From: an uncultured Lachnobacterium sp.
Lineage (GTDB): Bacteria > Bacillota > Clostridia > Lachnospirales > Lachnospiraceae
Assembly: GCA_900543445.1 (NCBI GenBank)
Contig: UQRC01000017.1
Coordinates: 1-49,778, forward strand
Direction of reading: 5' to 3'
Length of the DNA: 49,778 bases
Part shown: piece after piece, positions 26,308 to 33,690 of the stretch
How the letters are laid out: each line of letters opens with the position of its first letter
Position numbering within the stretch: position 1 is the first letter of the stretch
The notes under the pieces: generated by a model
Database searches by the model: none
The model's input: only the letters and a program-made list of their open reading frames with translations
Told to the model about the DNA's origin: nothing
Position numbers and translations under genes: made by a program

Positions 26308-27678
26308 TTACTGCATATTTTCGGCAATATGTCGTGCGACATATACTCCGGAAGCAGAAGCGTGGGAAAGAGAATGTGTCACACCGCTTCCGTCACCGAT
26401 GATATAGAGTCCATCGTATTTGCTCTGTAAGTGCTCGTCGATCTCTACTTCCATGTTGTAGAATTTGACTTCTACACCATAGAGCAGCGTATCATCGTTG
26501 GCCGTGCCCGGAGCAATTTTATCGAGTGCATAGATCATCTCGATGATTCCGTCTAAGATACGTTTCGGAAGAACCAGGCTTAAGTCGCCGGGAGTTGCTG
26601 CGAGGGTAGGAGTAACGAGTCCTTCCTCGATACGTTTCGTGTTACTTCTACGTCCACGGACGAGATCGCCGAAACGCTGTACGATAACGCCACCGCCTAA
26701 CATGTTGGAGAGACGGGCGATGCTTTCGCCATATCCGTTACTGTCCTTGAACGGCTCGGAGAAATGTTTGGCAACGAGAAGTGCGAAGTTCGTATTCTCG
26801 GTGCGCAGATCTGCGCTCTCATAGCTGTGTCCGTTAACCGTTACGATTCCGTTGGTATTCTCATTTACGACGATTCCGTATGGATTCATACAGAAGGTTC
26901 GTACATTGTCCTCAAATTTTTCGGTGCGGTATACGATCTTACTCTCATACAGCTCGTCCGTCAGGTGTGAGAAGATGACGGCCGGAAGCTCAACACGTAC
27001 GCCGATATCCACACGGTTGGACTTTGTAGGAATATCAAGATCGTCACAGACGGTCTCCATCCACTTGCTTCCGCTTCGACCTACGGAGATCACACATTTC
27101 TTACAGTCGTAAGATTCGTCCTTCGCATAAACACGGTATCCGTCTTCAAGGACTTCGATTTTTTCGATTGGTGTATCGAAGAAGAAATCCATGTGATCCT
27201 TCATCTCATTGTACAGATTCTCGAGAACCACATAGTTGATGTCGGTTCCTAAGTGGCGCACAGAAGCATCCAGAAGCTTCAATTTATTCTGCAGACAGAT
27301 CTTCTTCAAATTGGTTCCGGCAGTCGAGTACATCTTAGTGCCTTCACCACCGTGGGTCATATTGATATGATCCACATATTCCATGAGGTCAAACGCCTGC
27401 TTGCGTCCGATATATTCATATAAAGTTCCGCCGAAATCATTTGTGATATTGTATTTTCCGTCGGAAAAAGCGCCTGCTCCGCCGAATCCGTTCATGATCG
27501 CGCAGGTCTTACACTTGATACAGCTTTTGACTTTGTCACCGTCGATCGGGCAGTGGCGCTGCTCGAGAGAGTGACCGGCATCAAATACTGCAATCTTTAG
27601 ATCACTTTTCTTCTGTAGTAACTCGTATGCCGAAAAAATTCCACCCGGTCCGGCACCGATAATGATCACATCATACAT
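26308..27678 (-). CDS. FAD-dependent oxidoreductase (COG2509 type)
   Basis: A 456-residue flavoprotein of the uncharacterised FAD-dependent dehydrogenase family. The N-terminal dinucleotide fold is YDVIIIGAGPGGIFSAYELL. The C-terminal FAD block is GLYIIGDGSGVTHSLSHASASGVYVA, and CVISVGRSGSKW is the middle FAD contact. A cysteine cluster, Cys43-X9-Cys53-X2-Cys56-X2-Cys59 (CPIDGDKVKSCIKCKTC), lies between the two halves of the FAD site and could bind metal or an Fe-S cluster (inference). GFGGAGAFSDGK follows. AGGAGGG lies 7 nt before the start. The gene has its own promoter. The true substrate is unknown. Confidence 0.85.
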   Translation of the reverse strand: MYDVIIIGAGPGGIFSAYELLQKKSDLKIAVFDAGHSLEQRHCPIDGDKVKSCIKCKTCAIMNGFGGAGAFSDGKYNITNDFGGTLYEYIGRKQAFDLMEYVDHINMTHGGEGTKMYSTAGTNLKKICLQNKLKLLDASVRHLGTDINYVVLENLYNEMKDHMDFFFDTPIEKIEVLEDGYRVYAKDESYDCKKCVISVGRSGSKWMETVCDDLDIPTKSNRVDIGVRVELPAVIFSHLTDELYESKIVYRTEKFEDNVRTFCMNPYGIVVNENTNGIVTVNGHSYESADLRTENTNFALLVAKHFSEPFKDSNGYGESIARLSNMLGGGVIVQRFGDLVRGRRSNTKRIEEGLVTPTLAATPGDLSLVLPKRILDGIIEMIYALDKIAPGTANDDTLLYGVEVKFYNMEVEIDEHLQSKYDGLYIIGDGSGVTHSLSHASASGVYVARHIAENMQ

Positions 27679-27754
27679 TGTATTACCCTCCTGTTAGACA
27701 TCATTTCCTATCTACTTGTTATCTCAATTGAGTGTTTCGCTCACAAACCGATTA

Positions 27755-27783
27755 ATTATAGCACAAACTTATATTATTGAAAA
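27755..27783 (-). promoter_or_regulatory. Promoter of the FAD oxidoreductase
   Basis: On the minus strand: -35 TTTTCA (27778-27783), 17-nt spacer, perfect -10 TATAAT (27755-27760). A 10-bp palindrome CTCAATTGAG (27723-27732) lies in the leader, about 15-25 nt after the likely start, and may be an operator. Confidence 0.55.
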
Positions 27784-27823
27784 GTAAAACTTATAGATAA
27801 ATGCAAAAAATTTTTTGTGGCAT

Positions 27824-27851
27824 GAAAAAAGCGCCCGAAGGCGCCTTTTAA
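27824..27851 (-). terminator. Terminator of the cation efflux gene
   Basis: Read on the minus strand, the GGCGCC / GGCGC stem closes a TTCG loop and ends in six T. The stem overlaps the last codons of the efflux gene. Confidence 0.85.
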
Positions 27852-28732
27852 TCGGTTGTATATGGATTTACATGAACCATCACGTGCTTTACTTTAGAAA
27901 AATGAAATTCGATATGGTCATGTACGCGTTCTGCAATCTCGTGCGCTTCCGTGAGGGTGCAGTTTGGATCACAGGCAATCTCTACGTCTACATAGATTTT
28001 GTTTCCGAACTCGCGGGTGCGGAGCTCATCAACACGAAGGACGCCTTCCTCAGCTTTAATACAGTCACGGATCATCTCTTCATCACTATCGTCACAGGCG
28101 TGATCGACCATTTTATCTACTGCATCGTGGAAGATGTCGTAAGCGGCTTTTACAATAAAGAAGCAGATAACGAGGCTGGCAACGGAATCGGCGATCGGGA
28201 AGCCAAGACGCGCACCGGCGATACCGATGAGAGCGCCGATGGAAGAGAGTGCATCGGACCGGTGATGCCATGCATCTGCCATCAGCGCGGCGGAATCAAT
28301 TTTCTGTGCGTTCACTTTGGTATACCAGAACATTGCTTCTTTGGCAACGATTGAAACCACTGCAGCGACGAGCGCGAGAATGCCGGGTACGGCTAAATCC
28401 TTATAATCTCCGGCGAGTATTGTGCGTATGGCAGAGTAACCGATCGACAGACCGGTGATACACAGGATCGTTGCAAGAATGATCGCTGCAACACACTCTA
28501 AGCGTTCGTGTCCGTATGGATGTTCCTTATCGGAATCTTTGCTTGATACGTGGATGCCGATGATGACGACGATGCTGCTGAATACATCCGAAGCGGAGTG
28601 TACGGCATCGGAGATCATCGCACCGGAATGTGCAACGACTCCGGCGATAAATTTGAATGCAGATAATATGAGATTACCGATGATGCTGACCGAGGTCACC
28701 CGGTTCGCGGTCTTCTGAAAATCCTGTTCCAT
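27848..28732 (-). CDS. Cation diffusion facilitator (heavy-metal efflux)
   Basis: A 294-residue inner-membrane metal/proton antiporter with about six membrane segments and a cytoplasmic C-terminal dimerisation domain. The metal-site residues show as SDAVHSASD on helix 2 and DAWHHRSDALSS on helix 5. KEHPYGHERLE on the loop is also a family mark. The C-terminal part (VDELRTREFGNKIYVDVEIACD, then HDHIEFHF) is the ferredoxin-like domain. The start at 28732 (MEQDFQKTANR) has AGGGGGAA before it. An open reading upstream to 28909 crosses a leader hairpin and is not protein-like. Zn, Fe, Mn or Co are all possible; the HXXXD helix-2 pattern is not decisive here. It faces the iron block across a 500-nt gap. 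Confidence 0.9.
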   Translation of the reverse strand: MEQDFQKTANRVTSVSIIGNLILSAFKFIAGVVAHSGAMISDAVHSASDVFSSIVVIIGIHVSSKDSDKEHPYGHERLECVAAIILATILCITGLSIGYSAIRTILAGDYKDLAVPGILALVAAVVSIVAKEAMFWYTKVNAQKIDSAALMADAWHHRSDALSSIGALIGIAGARLGFPIADSVASLVICFFIVKAAYDIFHDAVDKMVDHACDDSDEEMIRDCIKAEEGVLRVDELRTREFGNKIYVDVEIACDPNCTLTEAHEIAERVHDHIEFHFSKVKHVMVHVNPYTTD

Positions 28733-28757
28733 AGAAAGTTCCCCCTTTTGGATAAAC

Positions 28758-28789
28758 GAAAGTTCATCCGCGCGATGGGATGAACTTTC
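28758..28789 (-). repeat. Perfect inverted repeat in the leader of the efflux gene
   Basis: GAAAGTTCATCC (28758-28769) and GGATGAACTTTC (28778-28789) form a 12-bp perfect hairpin about 25 nt before the start codon on the minus strand. No T run follows. It may be an operator or an mRNA structure affecting translation. Confidence 0.6.
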
Positions 28790-28861
28790 TGTTGCGTCGC
28801 ATTTCTTGTGTATGTTTATGCTTTCTACTATGCAAAAACTTACATTCGATTTTATTTCTAC

Positions 28862-28891
28862 ATCATACACCATAATATGCAGAAAAATCAA
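28862..28891 (-). promoter_or_regulatory. Candidate promoter of the efflux gene
   Basis: Minus strand: TTGATT (28886-28891), 18-nt spacer, TATGAT (28862-28867). It gives a leader of about 120 nt containing the 28758-28789 hairpin. Confidence 0.45.
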
Positions 28892-28909
28892 CAAAATTAC
28901 ACATTGCAC

Positions 28910-29127
28910 AGTATTTAGTGCAAATTAGCATGCACTTACAAAACTTAGAAAAATGAATAAAAATTAATCAATAACTAATTGAAGTTATATGCAACAAAAG
29001 TACAAAATATAAGGCTGATGATAGTTAGAACTATACAAGGATAAATATACATTTCTAACGATGATTAGTGTTATGCTATGTAGGGGATGCAATACTAATT
29101 TGGGTTAGGAAAATGTTAACAAACACC
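28910..29127 (+). promoter_or_regulatory. AT-rich region upstream of feo with scattered TTAG/CTAA half-sites
   Basis: A non-coding interval of about 220 nt. It carries repeated half-sites like those in the feo operator: AACTAATTG (near 28972), GATAGTTAGAACTAT (near 29020), TTCTAACGATGATTAG (near 29053) and ACTAATTTGGGTTAGG (near 29094). The clustering suggests multiple weak binding sites for the regulator of feo. Confidence 0.4.
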
Positions 29128-29159
29128 TTGACAACTAATAACGGTTAGAGTATACTAAC
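29128..29159 (+). promoter_or_regulatory. feo promoter with iron-type operator
   Basis: Consensus -35 TTGACA (29128-29133), 17-nt spacer, -10 TATACT (29151-29156). The element GTTAGAGTATACTAAC (29144-29159) has 5-bp inverted arms and covers the -10 box, so a bound protein would block polymerase. Nearly the same 16-mer occurs at 32368-32383. The TTAG/CTAA arms recall DtxR/IdeR-type boxes more than a Fur box. The regulator is not identified. Confidence 0.75.
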
Positions 29160-29233
29160 GTCCGTGAGAACCGATAAACTTTATCAGAAAGAAATTGTAA
29201 AAAGACAAATTTATCAGTGGAAAGAAGGTAAAC

Positions 29234-29446
29234 ATGATGCCACTTACAATGTCACCGAAAGGACAGGAAGTAAAGATTGTGCGAATCGGAGGAAAGGATG
29301 AAGTGCGCAGACACTTGGAAGAACTCGGATTTGTAACAGGTGGTCTGGTTACAGTTGTATCAGAAGCCGCCGGAAATATGATTGTTAATGTGAAGGGTGC
29401 GCGTATCGCGATCGGTCGTGAGATGGCAAACCACATATTTGTTTAA
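29234..29446 (+). CDS. feoA: FeoA family protein (first copy)
   Basis: A 70-residue SH3-like cytoplasmic protein needed for ferrous iron uptake by FeoB. The sequence KIVRIGGKDEVRRHLEELGFVTGGLVTVVSEAAGNMIVNVKG-like is typical, with the conserved LGF..G turn, and the C-terminus ARIAIGREMANHIFV is the usual end. AAGAAGG stands 5-8 nt before tandem ATGs (29234 and 29237), either of which may be used. It is first of the feo operon behind the strong promoter at 29128. Confidence 0.9.
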   Translation: MMPLTMSPKGQEVKIVRIGGKDEVRRHLEELGFVTGGLVTVVSEAAGNMIVNVKGARIAIGREMANHIFV

Positions 29447-29513
29447 CAGAGTGCCTATTTGAGCTCTTAGGAGTTCATAAAAATAGAAATAAAAAGAAAA
29501 GAGGAGTAAGATC

Positions 29514-29732
29514 ATGACTTTAAGAGAAGCCAAAATTGGTCAGACAGTCACGGTAAAAAAACTTACCGGTGAAGGTGCTGTCAAGAGAAGAATCATGGAC
29601 ATGGGTATCACCAAGGGCGTAGAAGTATACATCCGCAAGGTTGCACCGCTCGGCGATCCGGTCGAAGTAACCGTAAGAGGATATGAGCTTTCACTTCGTA
29701 AAGCAGATGCTGAGATGATCGAAGTTGAGTAG
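29514..29732 (+). CDS. feoA: FeoA family protein (second copy)
   Basis: A 72-residue FeoA with the family pattern AKIGQTVTVKKLTGEGAVKRRIMDMGITKGVEVYI and GDPVEVTVRGYELSLRKADAEMIEVE. It is more canonical than the first copy: the xGYxLSLRxxEAxxI C-terminus matches the FeoA partner of FeoB. GAGGAG lies about 8 nt upstream. Tandem FeoA genes before feoB are common in Clostridia. The two may form a complex with FeoB at the membrane. Confidence 0.92.
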   Translation: MTLREAKIGQTVTVKKLTGEGAVKRRIMDMGITKGVEVYIRKVAPLGDPVEVTVRGYELSLRKADAEMIEVE

Positions 29733-29779
29733 GCAAAGCAAGTAGTTCAACCAGAGAATAAGAATAAAGGAGAATGACA

Positions 29780-31936
29780 ATGGCAATTAAAATTGCACTC
29801 GCAGGTAATCCGAACTGCGGTAAAACAACGCTTTTTAATGCCTTGACCGGTGCAAACCAGTTTGTTGGTAACTGGCCAGGTGTAACAGTCGAGAAGAAGG
29901 AAGGAAAGCTGAAAGGTCACAAGGATGTTGTGATCATGGACCTCCCGGGTATCTATTCTTTATCTCCATATACATTGGAGGAAGTCGTAGCAAGAAATTA
30001 TCTCATCGGTGAGAAGCCGGATGCAATCATCAACATCATCGACGGAACCAACATCGAGCGTAACTTATATCTGACAACACAGATTATCGAGCTTGGTATC
30101 CCGGTTGTTATGGCAGTCAACATGATGGATCTTGTTGTAAAGAATGGTGACACCATCAATATTAAGGCTTTGGGCGAAGCATTAGGATGCGAGGTTGTTG
30201 AGATCTCTGCACTTAAGGGAACCGGAGTTAAGAAGGCAGCTGAGAAGGCTATAGCAGCCGCACAGCAGAAGAAGGCGGTTGACCGTGTTCATGCTTTTGC
30301 TGCAGATGTTGAGAATGCAATCGCTACGGTTGAGGATAAGCTTGGAAGCTCTGTTGCAGAAGAGCAGAAGAGATTCTTCGCGATCAAGCTTCTTGAGAAA
30401 GATTCCAAGATCTCTGAGCAGCTTACAACCACACCGGATGTAAGCGCCGAAATTAAGACTTTGGAAGATAAGTTTGATGATGATACGGAGAGTATTATCA
30501 CAAACGAGCGTTATACATACATTACATCCATTATCGGAAAATGCGTGAAGAAAGCACAGGGCAAAGAGAAACTTACAATCTCTGATAAGATTGACCGTGT
30601 TGTAACGAACCGAATCTTAGCGCTGCCGATCTTCGCAGCTGTTATGTTTGTTGTATATTATGTATCCATCACAACGGTCGGTGGATTCTTAACAGACTGG
30701 ACCAATGATACGCTTTTTGCCGAGTGGATCATTCCTGGTGCACAGTCATTCTTTGAGAGCATCGGATGTGCAGAATGGCTGACAGGCCTGATCGTAGATG
30801 GTGTGATCTCCGGTGTCGGTGCCGTACTTGGTTTCGTACCGCAGATGCTTGTATTATTCATCTTCCTTGCATTCCTTGAGGGATGTGGATACATGGCACG
30901 TGTCGCTTTCATCATGGACCGTATCTTCCGTAAGTTCGGTCTCTCAGGAAAGTCCTTCATCCCTATGCTGATCGGTACGGGATGTGGTGTTCCTGGAGTT
31001 ATGGCGAGCCGTACGATCGAGAACGAGCGTGACCGCCGTATGACAATTATGACAACGACATTTATCCCTTGTGGTGCAAAGCTTCCAATTATCGGTTTGA
31101 TCGCAGGTGCATTCTTCGGCAATGCAGGATGGGTTTCATGGTCTGCTTATTTTGTCGGTGTTGCAGCTATCATCTGCTCCGGTATTATCTTAAAGAAGAC
31201 GAAGATGTTTTCCGGAGATCCGGCACCATTCGTAATGGAGCTTCCGGCTTACCATCTTCCAACGGTAGGAAGCGTTCTCCGCAGCATGTGGGAGCGTGGA
31301 TGGTCCTTCATCAAGAAGGCAGGAACCATCATTCTTTTATCAACAATCGTTGTATGGTTCACAACTTACTTCGGAGTTGTAGACGGAACCTTCCGTATGC
31401 TTTCCGATGAGGAAATTGATTACAGTATCCTTGCTGCAATCGGTAGATGTATTTCATGGATCTTCATTCCACTCGGATGGGGAGACTGGAAGTCCGCAGT
31501 GGCAGCTGTTACAGGTTTAGTTGCAAAAGAGAACGTAATTAGTACATTCGGTATCTTATTCCACTATGGTGAAGTTGGAGAAGCCGGAGAAGAGATCTGG
31601 GGCAACCTGGCAGCCAATATGTCAGCAATCGCTGCTTACTCTTACTTAGTATTCAACCTTCTTTGCGCACCTTGCTTCGCAGCAATGGGAGCGATCAAGC
31701 GTGAGATGAACAACGCGAAGTGGTTCTGGTTCGCAATCGGATACCAGTGTGGTCTTGCTTACTTAGTAGGCTTATGCATCTTCCAGATTGGCGGACTGTT
31801 CACAGGAGCAGCAACCTTCGGTTTCTGGACAATCGTTGCAATTGCAATTATCATTGGATTCATCTATATGCTTTTCCGTCCATACAAGGAGAGTGAGACT
31901 CTGAATGTTGGCGTTAAGATGGCAAAAGCAAAATAA
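29780..31936 (+). CDS. feoB: Ferrous iron transporter FeoB
   Basis: A 718-residue inner-membrane Fe2+ transporter with a cytoplasmic G domain. GTPase motifs: G1 AGNPNCGKTTLFN (8-20), G2 region NWPGVTVEKKEG, G3 DLPGIYSLSPYT, and G4 as NMMD instead of NKxD, normal for FeoB. A helical domain follows (about 170-260), then two Gate repeats with GFVPQMLVLFIFLAFLEGCGYMARVAF and TGCGVPGVMASRTI, the iron-path Cys segments. The start at 29780 (MAIKIALAG) is preferred to the ATG at 29774 because GGAG is 8 nt before it but only 2 nt before the earlier one. Expression should be iron-repressed through the operator at 29144. Confidence 0.96.
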   Translation: MAIKIALAGNPNCGKTTLFNALTGANQFVGNWPGVTVEKKEGKLKGHKDVVIMDLPGIYSLSPYTLEEVVARNYLIGEKPDAIINIIDGTNIERNLYLTTQIIELGIPVVMAVNMMDLVVKNGDTINIKALGEALGCEVVEISALKGTGVKKAAEKAIAAAQQKKAVDRVHAFAADVENAIATVEDKLGSSVAEEQKRFFAIKLLEKDSKISEQLTTTPDVSAEIKTLEDKFDDDTESIITNERYTYITSIIGKCVKKAQGKEKLTISDKIDRVVTNRILALPIFAAVMFVVYYVSITTVGGFLTDWTNDTLFAEWIIPGAQSFFESIGCAEWLTGLIVDGVISGVGAVLGFVPQMLVLFIFLAFLEGCGYMARVAFIMDRIFRKFGLSGKSFIPMLIGTGCGVPGVMASRTIENERDRRMTIMTTTFIPCGAKLPIIGLIAGAFFGNAGWVSWSAYFVGVAAIICSGIILKKTKMFSGDPAPFVMELPAYHLPTVGSVLRSMWERGWSFIKKAGTIILLSTIVVWFTTYFGVVDGTFRMLSDEEIDYSILAAIGRCISWIFIPLGWGDWKSAVAAVTGLVAKENVISTFGILFHYGEVGEAGEEIWGNLAANMSAIAAYSYLVFNLLCAPCFAAMGAIKREMNNAKWFWFAIGYQCGLAYLVGLCIFQIGGLFTGAATFGFWTIVAIAIIIGFIYMLFRPYKESETLNVGVKMAKAK

Positions 31937-31964
31937 GCAAAAGAGTTCATGTAAGGAGGCGGCT

Positions 31965-32219
31965 ATGTCAGCAGAACAACTAGAACAGAAACAGATCATC
32001 ATAAATCGGCTGAAAGAAGATGGCTGTCGTATTACCAAGCAGCGACTCATGCTTCTTGACATCATCCTTGAGGATGAGTGCAGCAGTTGTAAAGAAATTT
32101 ATTACCGGGCAACGAAGAAGGATCCGACGATCGGAACCGCAACGGTGTACCGTATGATCAATACGCTGGAAGAAATCGGCGCAATCAGTCGTAAAAATAT
32201 GTACAAGGTCAGCGTATAA
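31965..32219 (+). CDS. Mini-Fur: Fur-family DNA-binding domain only
   Basis: An 84-residue winged-helix protein matching only the N-terminal half of Fur: LKEDGCRITKQRLMLLDIIL, SCKEIYYRATKKDPTIGTATVYRMINTLEEIGAIS. After KNMYKVSV it stops at TAA, so the C-terminal dimerisation and metal-binding domain (about 60 residues, with the His-rich and CxxC sites) is missing. It has its own strong site (GGAGG) and follows feoB by 28 nt. A terminator closes the operon directly after, so this looks like a stable short gene and not obvious decay. It occupies the place of feoC, another small winged-helix protein, in other operons. It may bind DNA weakly, pair with full-length Fur, or act on FeoB (inference). 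Confidence 0.8.
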   Translation: MSAEQLEQKQIIINRLKEDGCRITKQRLMLLDIILEDECSSCKEIYYRATKKDPTIGTATVYRMINTLEEIGAISRKNMYKVSV

Positions 32220-32232
32220 TGATTCGAAGTAT

Positions 32233-32280
32233 AAATCCGGCTCATGCAGTAGAAACTACTGTGTGGGCCGGATTTTTTTT
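32233..32280 (+). terminator. feo operon terminator
   Basis: AAATCCGGCTC..CAGTA (from 32233) pairs with TACTG..GGGCCGGATT, followed by eight T. It is a long, slightly interrupted stem. Confidence 0.92.
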
Positions 32281-32330
32281 CGTGAATTCCTAAGTTGCGC
32301 GTAACTGAGAATATATAATCAATAAAAGTA

Positions 32331-32383
32331 TTGACTTTTGACTATAAATTAGTTATATTTAATTTACGTTAGAGATAACTAAC
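32331..32383 (+). promoter_or_regulatory. DUF3793-flavodoxin promoter with the same iron-type operator
   Basis: -35 TTGACT (32331-32336), 17-nt spacer, -10 TATATT (32354-32359). GTTAGAGATAACTAAC (32368-32383) lies at the expected transcription start. It differs from the feo element only in the central bases. A TTAG half-site also sits within the spacer (32349). Confidence 0.72.
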
Positions 32384-32403
32384 CAACACATAAGGAGAAC
32401 AAT

Positions 32404-33039
32404 ATGTGCCAGGAAATTTATCACATGATGAGAACGATGAATCAGGATGGCCTCGAGTTTCAGCTTGCCTTACAGTGTGCCCCACTTATTACCGGAATTA
32501 AGATTTCAAACTTACTCATGGTTTGCGGCAAGCGGGAGGATGCGGTGCAGGAACTTCTTGAAGGTTCCGACATTTCCTGTTTCTGTGTGATGAGCTCGCC
32601 GAAGAAGACCGCCTTCCTTCTGTATCGTGAAGAGGAACTGAGGCAGTACTTAGGTCGTACCGATGTGCGGCACCTGCTTAAGAAACTTGGATACAAGGAT
32701 TCTTCTTTGGACAATGTATTACCTAAGTTTCGCAAACGCTATGAGGCGCATATGAACGGGGAGCAGCAGTTCCCACATGAGATGGGGCTGCTCCTTGGAT
32801 ATCCGATTGAGGATGTGGTTGGATTCATGGAACATTCCGGCAAAGAGTATCTGTATTCCGGATACTGGAAGGTGTATGAGAATGTTTCCGCAAAGAAGCA
32901 GATCTTCGTGCGGTACGACGAGGCACGCGAGACGCTGATACGTCTGCTTGCCAATGATATTGGAATCCGCCTGATCTGCGAGATATACCGCAAGACACCG
33001 GCTGACAAGTACAGTCCGGTTGTTGCCAGAGTTTCTTAG
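32404..33039 (+). CDS. DUF3793 family protein
   Basis: A 211-residue soluble protein of the uncharacterised DUF3793 family. Recognisable parts are the N-terminal LEFQLALQCAPLITGIKISNLL with the conserved CAPxLxGxKxSNL pattern, SCFCVMSSPKKTAFLLYREEEL, LKKLGY, and HEMGLLLGYPIEDVVGFMEHSGKEYLYSGYWKVY. In this phylum it is generally found beside flavodoxin or iron transport genes, as here. AAGGAG lies 7 nt before the ATG. It sits directly behind an operator shared with feo, so an iron-linked role, perhaps heme or iron release, is inferred without direct evidence. The flavodoxin gene follows after 110 nt with no terminator between. Confidence 0.82.
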   Translation: MCQEIYHMMRTMNQDGLEFQLALQCAPLITGIKISNLLMVCGKREDAVQELLEGSDISCFCVMSSPKKTAFLLYREEELRQYLGRTDVRHLLKKLGYKDSSLDNVLPKFRKRYEAHMNGEQQFPHEMGLLLGYPIEDVVGFMEHSGKEYLYSGYWKVYENVSAKKQIFVRYDEARETLIRLLANDIGIRLICEIYRKTPADKYSPVVARVS

Positions 33040-33149
33040 CATAAGAGAAAATGCTTGAATACGAAGTCGGCAGGAAGATATACAGTGAAAAGAGATCATA
33101 CCGCAGACTTCATGAAGAAGGCTAGCGTAAAATATAGGAGGAATATAAG

Positions 33150-33581
33150 ATGAGTAAAGTAAATGTTGTATATTGGTCACAGTCAGGAAATACACAGGCG
33201 ATGGCAGAGGCGGTCGGTAAAGGTGCTGCAGATGCCGGCGCAGAGGTATCGGTTGTATATGTTGGAGATGCTTCTGTGAATGATTTAAAGGATTGTAAGG
33301 CTTTCGCACTCGGATGTCCGGCGATGGGCGCTGAGGTGCTTGAAGAGTCTGAGATGGATCCATTCGTAGCAGATGTGGAAAGCATCTGTGGCGGTAAGAC
33401 AATCGGTCTGTTTGGTTCTTATGGATGGGGCGACGGACAGTGGATGCGCGATTGGGAAGACCGTATGAGAGGTGCCGGAGCAACGATCTCCGGTGGTGAA
33501 GGTGTCATCTGTCAGGAGACACCGGATGCAGATGCGCTTGCAGCCTGTGAGGCGCTTGGCAAGGCACTTGCAGCAGTCTAG
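33150..33581 (+). CDS. Flavodoxin
   Basis: A 143-residue FMN electron carrier. The phosphate-binding loop is SQSGNTQAMAEAV (residues 10-22). The isoalloxazine loops are CPAMGAEVLEES and GSYGWGDGQWMRDWEDRM, both typical of short-chain flavodoxins. AGGAGG lies 6-8 nt upstream of the ATG. Flavodoxins replace ferredoxin under iron shortage, which fits joint control with feo through the operator at 32368. It closes the iron block before a GNRA-loop terminator. Confidence 0.94.
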   Translation: MSKVNVVYWSQSGNTQAMAEAVGKGAADAGAEVSVVYVGDASVNDLKDCKAFALGCPAMGAEVLEESEMDPFVADVESICGGKTIGLFGSYGWGDGQWMRDWEDRMRGAGATISGGEGVICQETPDADALAACEALGKALAAV

Positions 33582-33657
33582 TAAAATGGTAGAACCGACG
33601 CGAGTCGTTTTCTATATAAAATCTCCGCAAAGGAAACTTTGCTCCTAGTGTAAATCC

Positions 33658-33690
33658 GGGCCACCGCGAAAGCGGTGGTCCGCTCTCTTT
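33658..33690 (+). terminator. Flavodoxin terminator
   Basis: A stem GGGCCACCGC (33658-33667) / GCGGTGGTCC (33672-33681), with one G-T pair and a GAAA tetraloop, then CTCTCTTTTT. Confidence 0.9.

Noticed and set aside
28733..28909. Longer N-terminus for the cation efflux protein
   Set aside because: It would translate through the promoter and leader hairpin and is not membrane-protein-like.
28733..28930. NiCo or Mn (yybP-type) riboswitch before the cation efflux gene
   Set aside because: I could not find the conserved core bases of either class; only a simple hairpin is evident.
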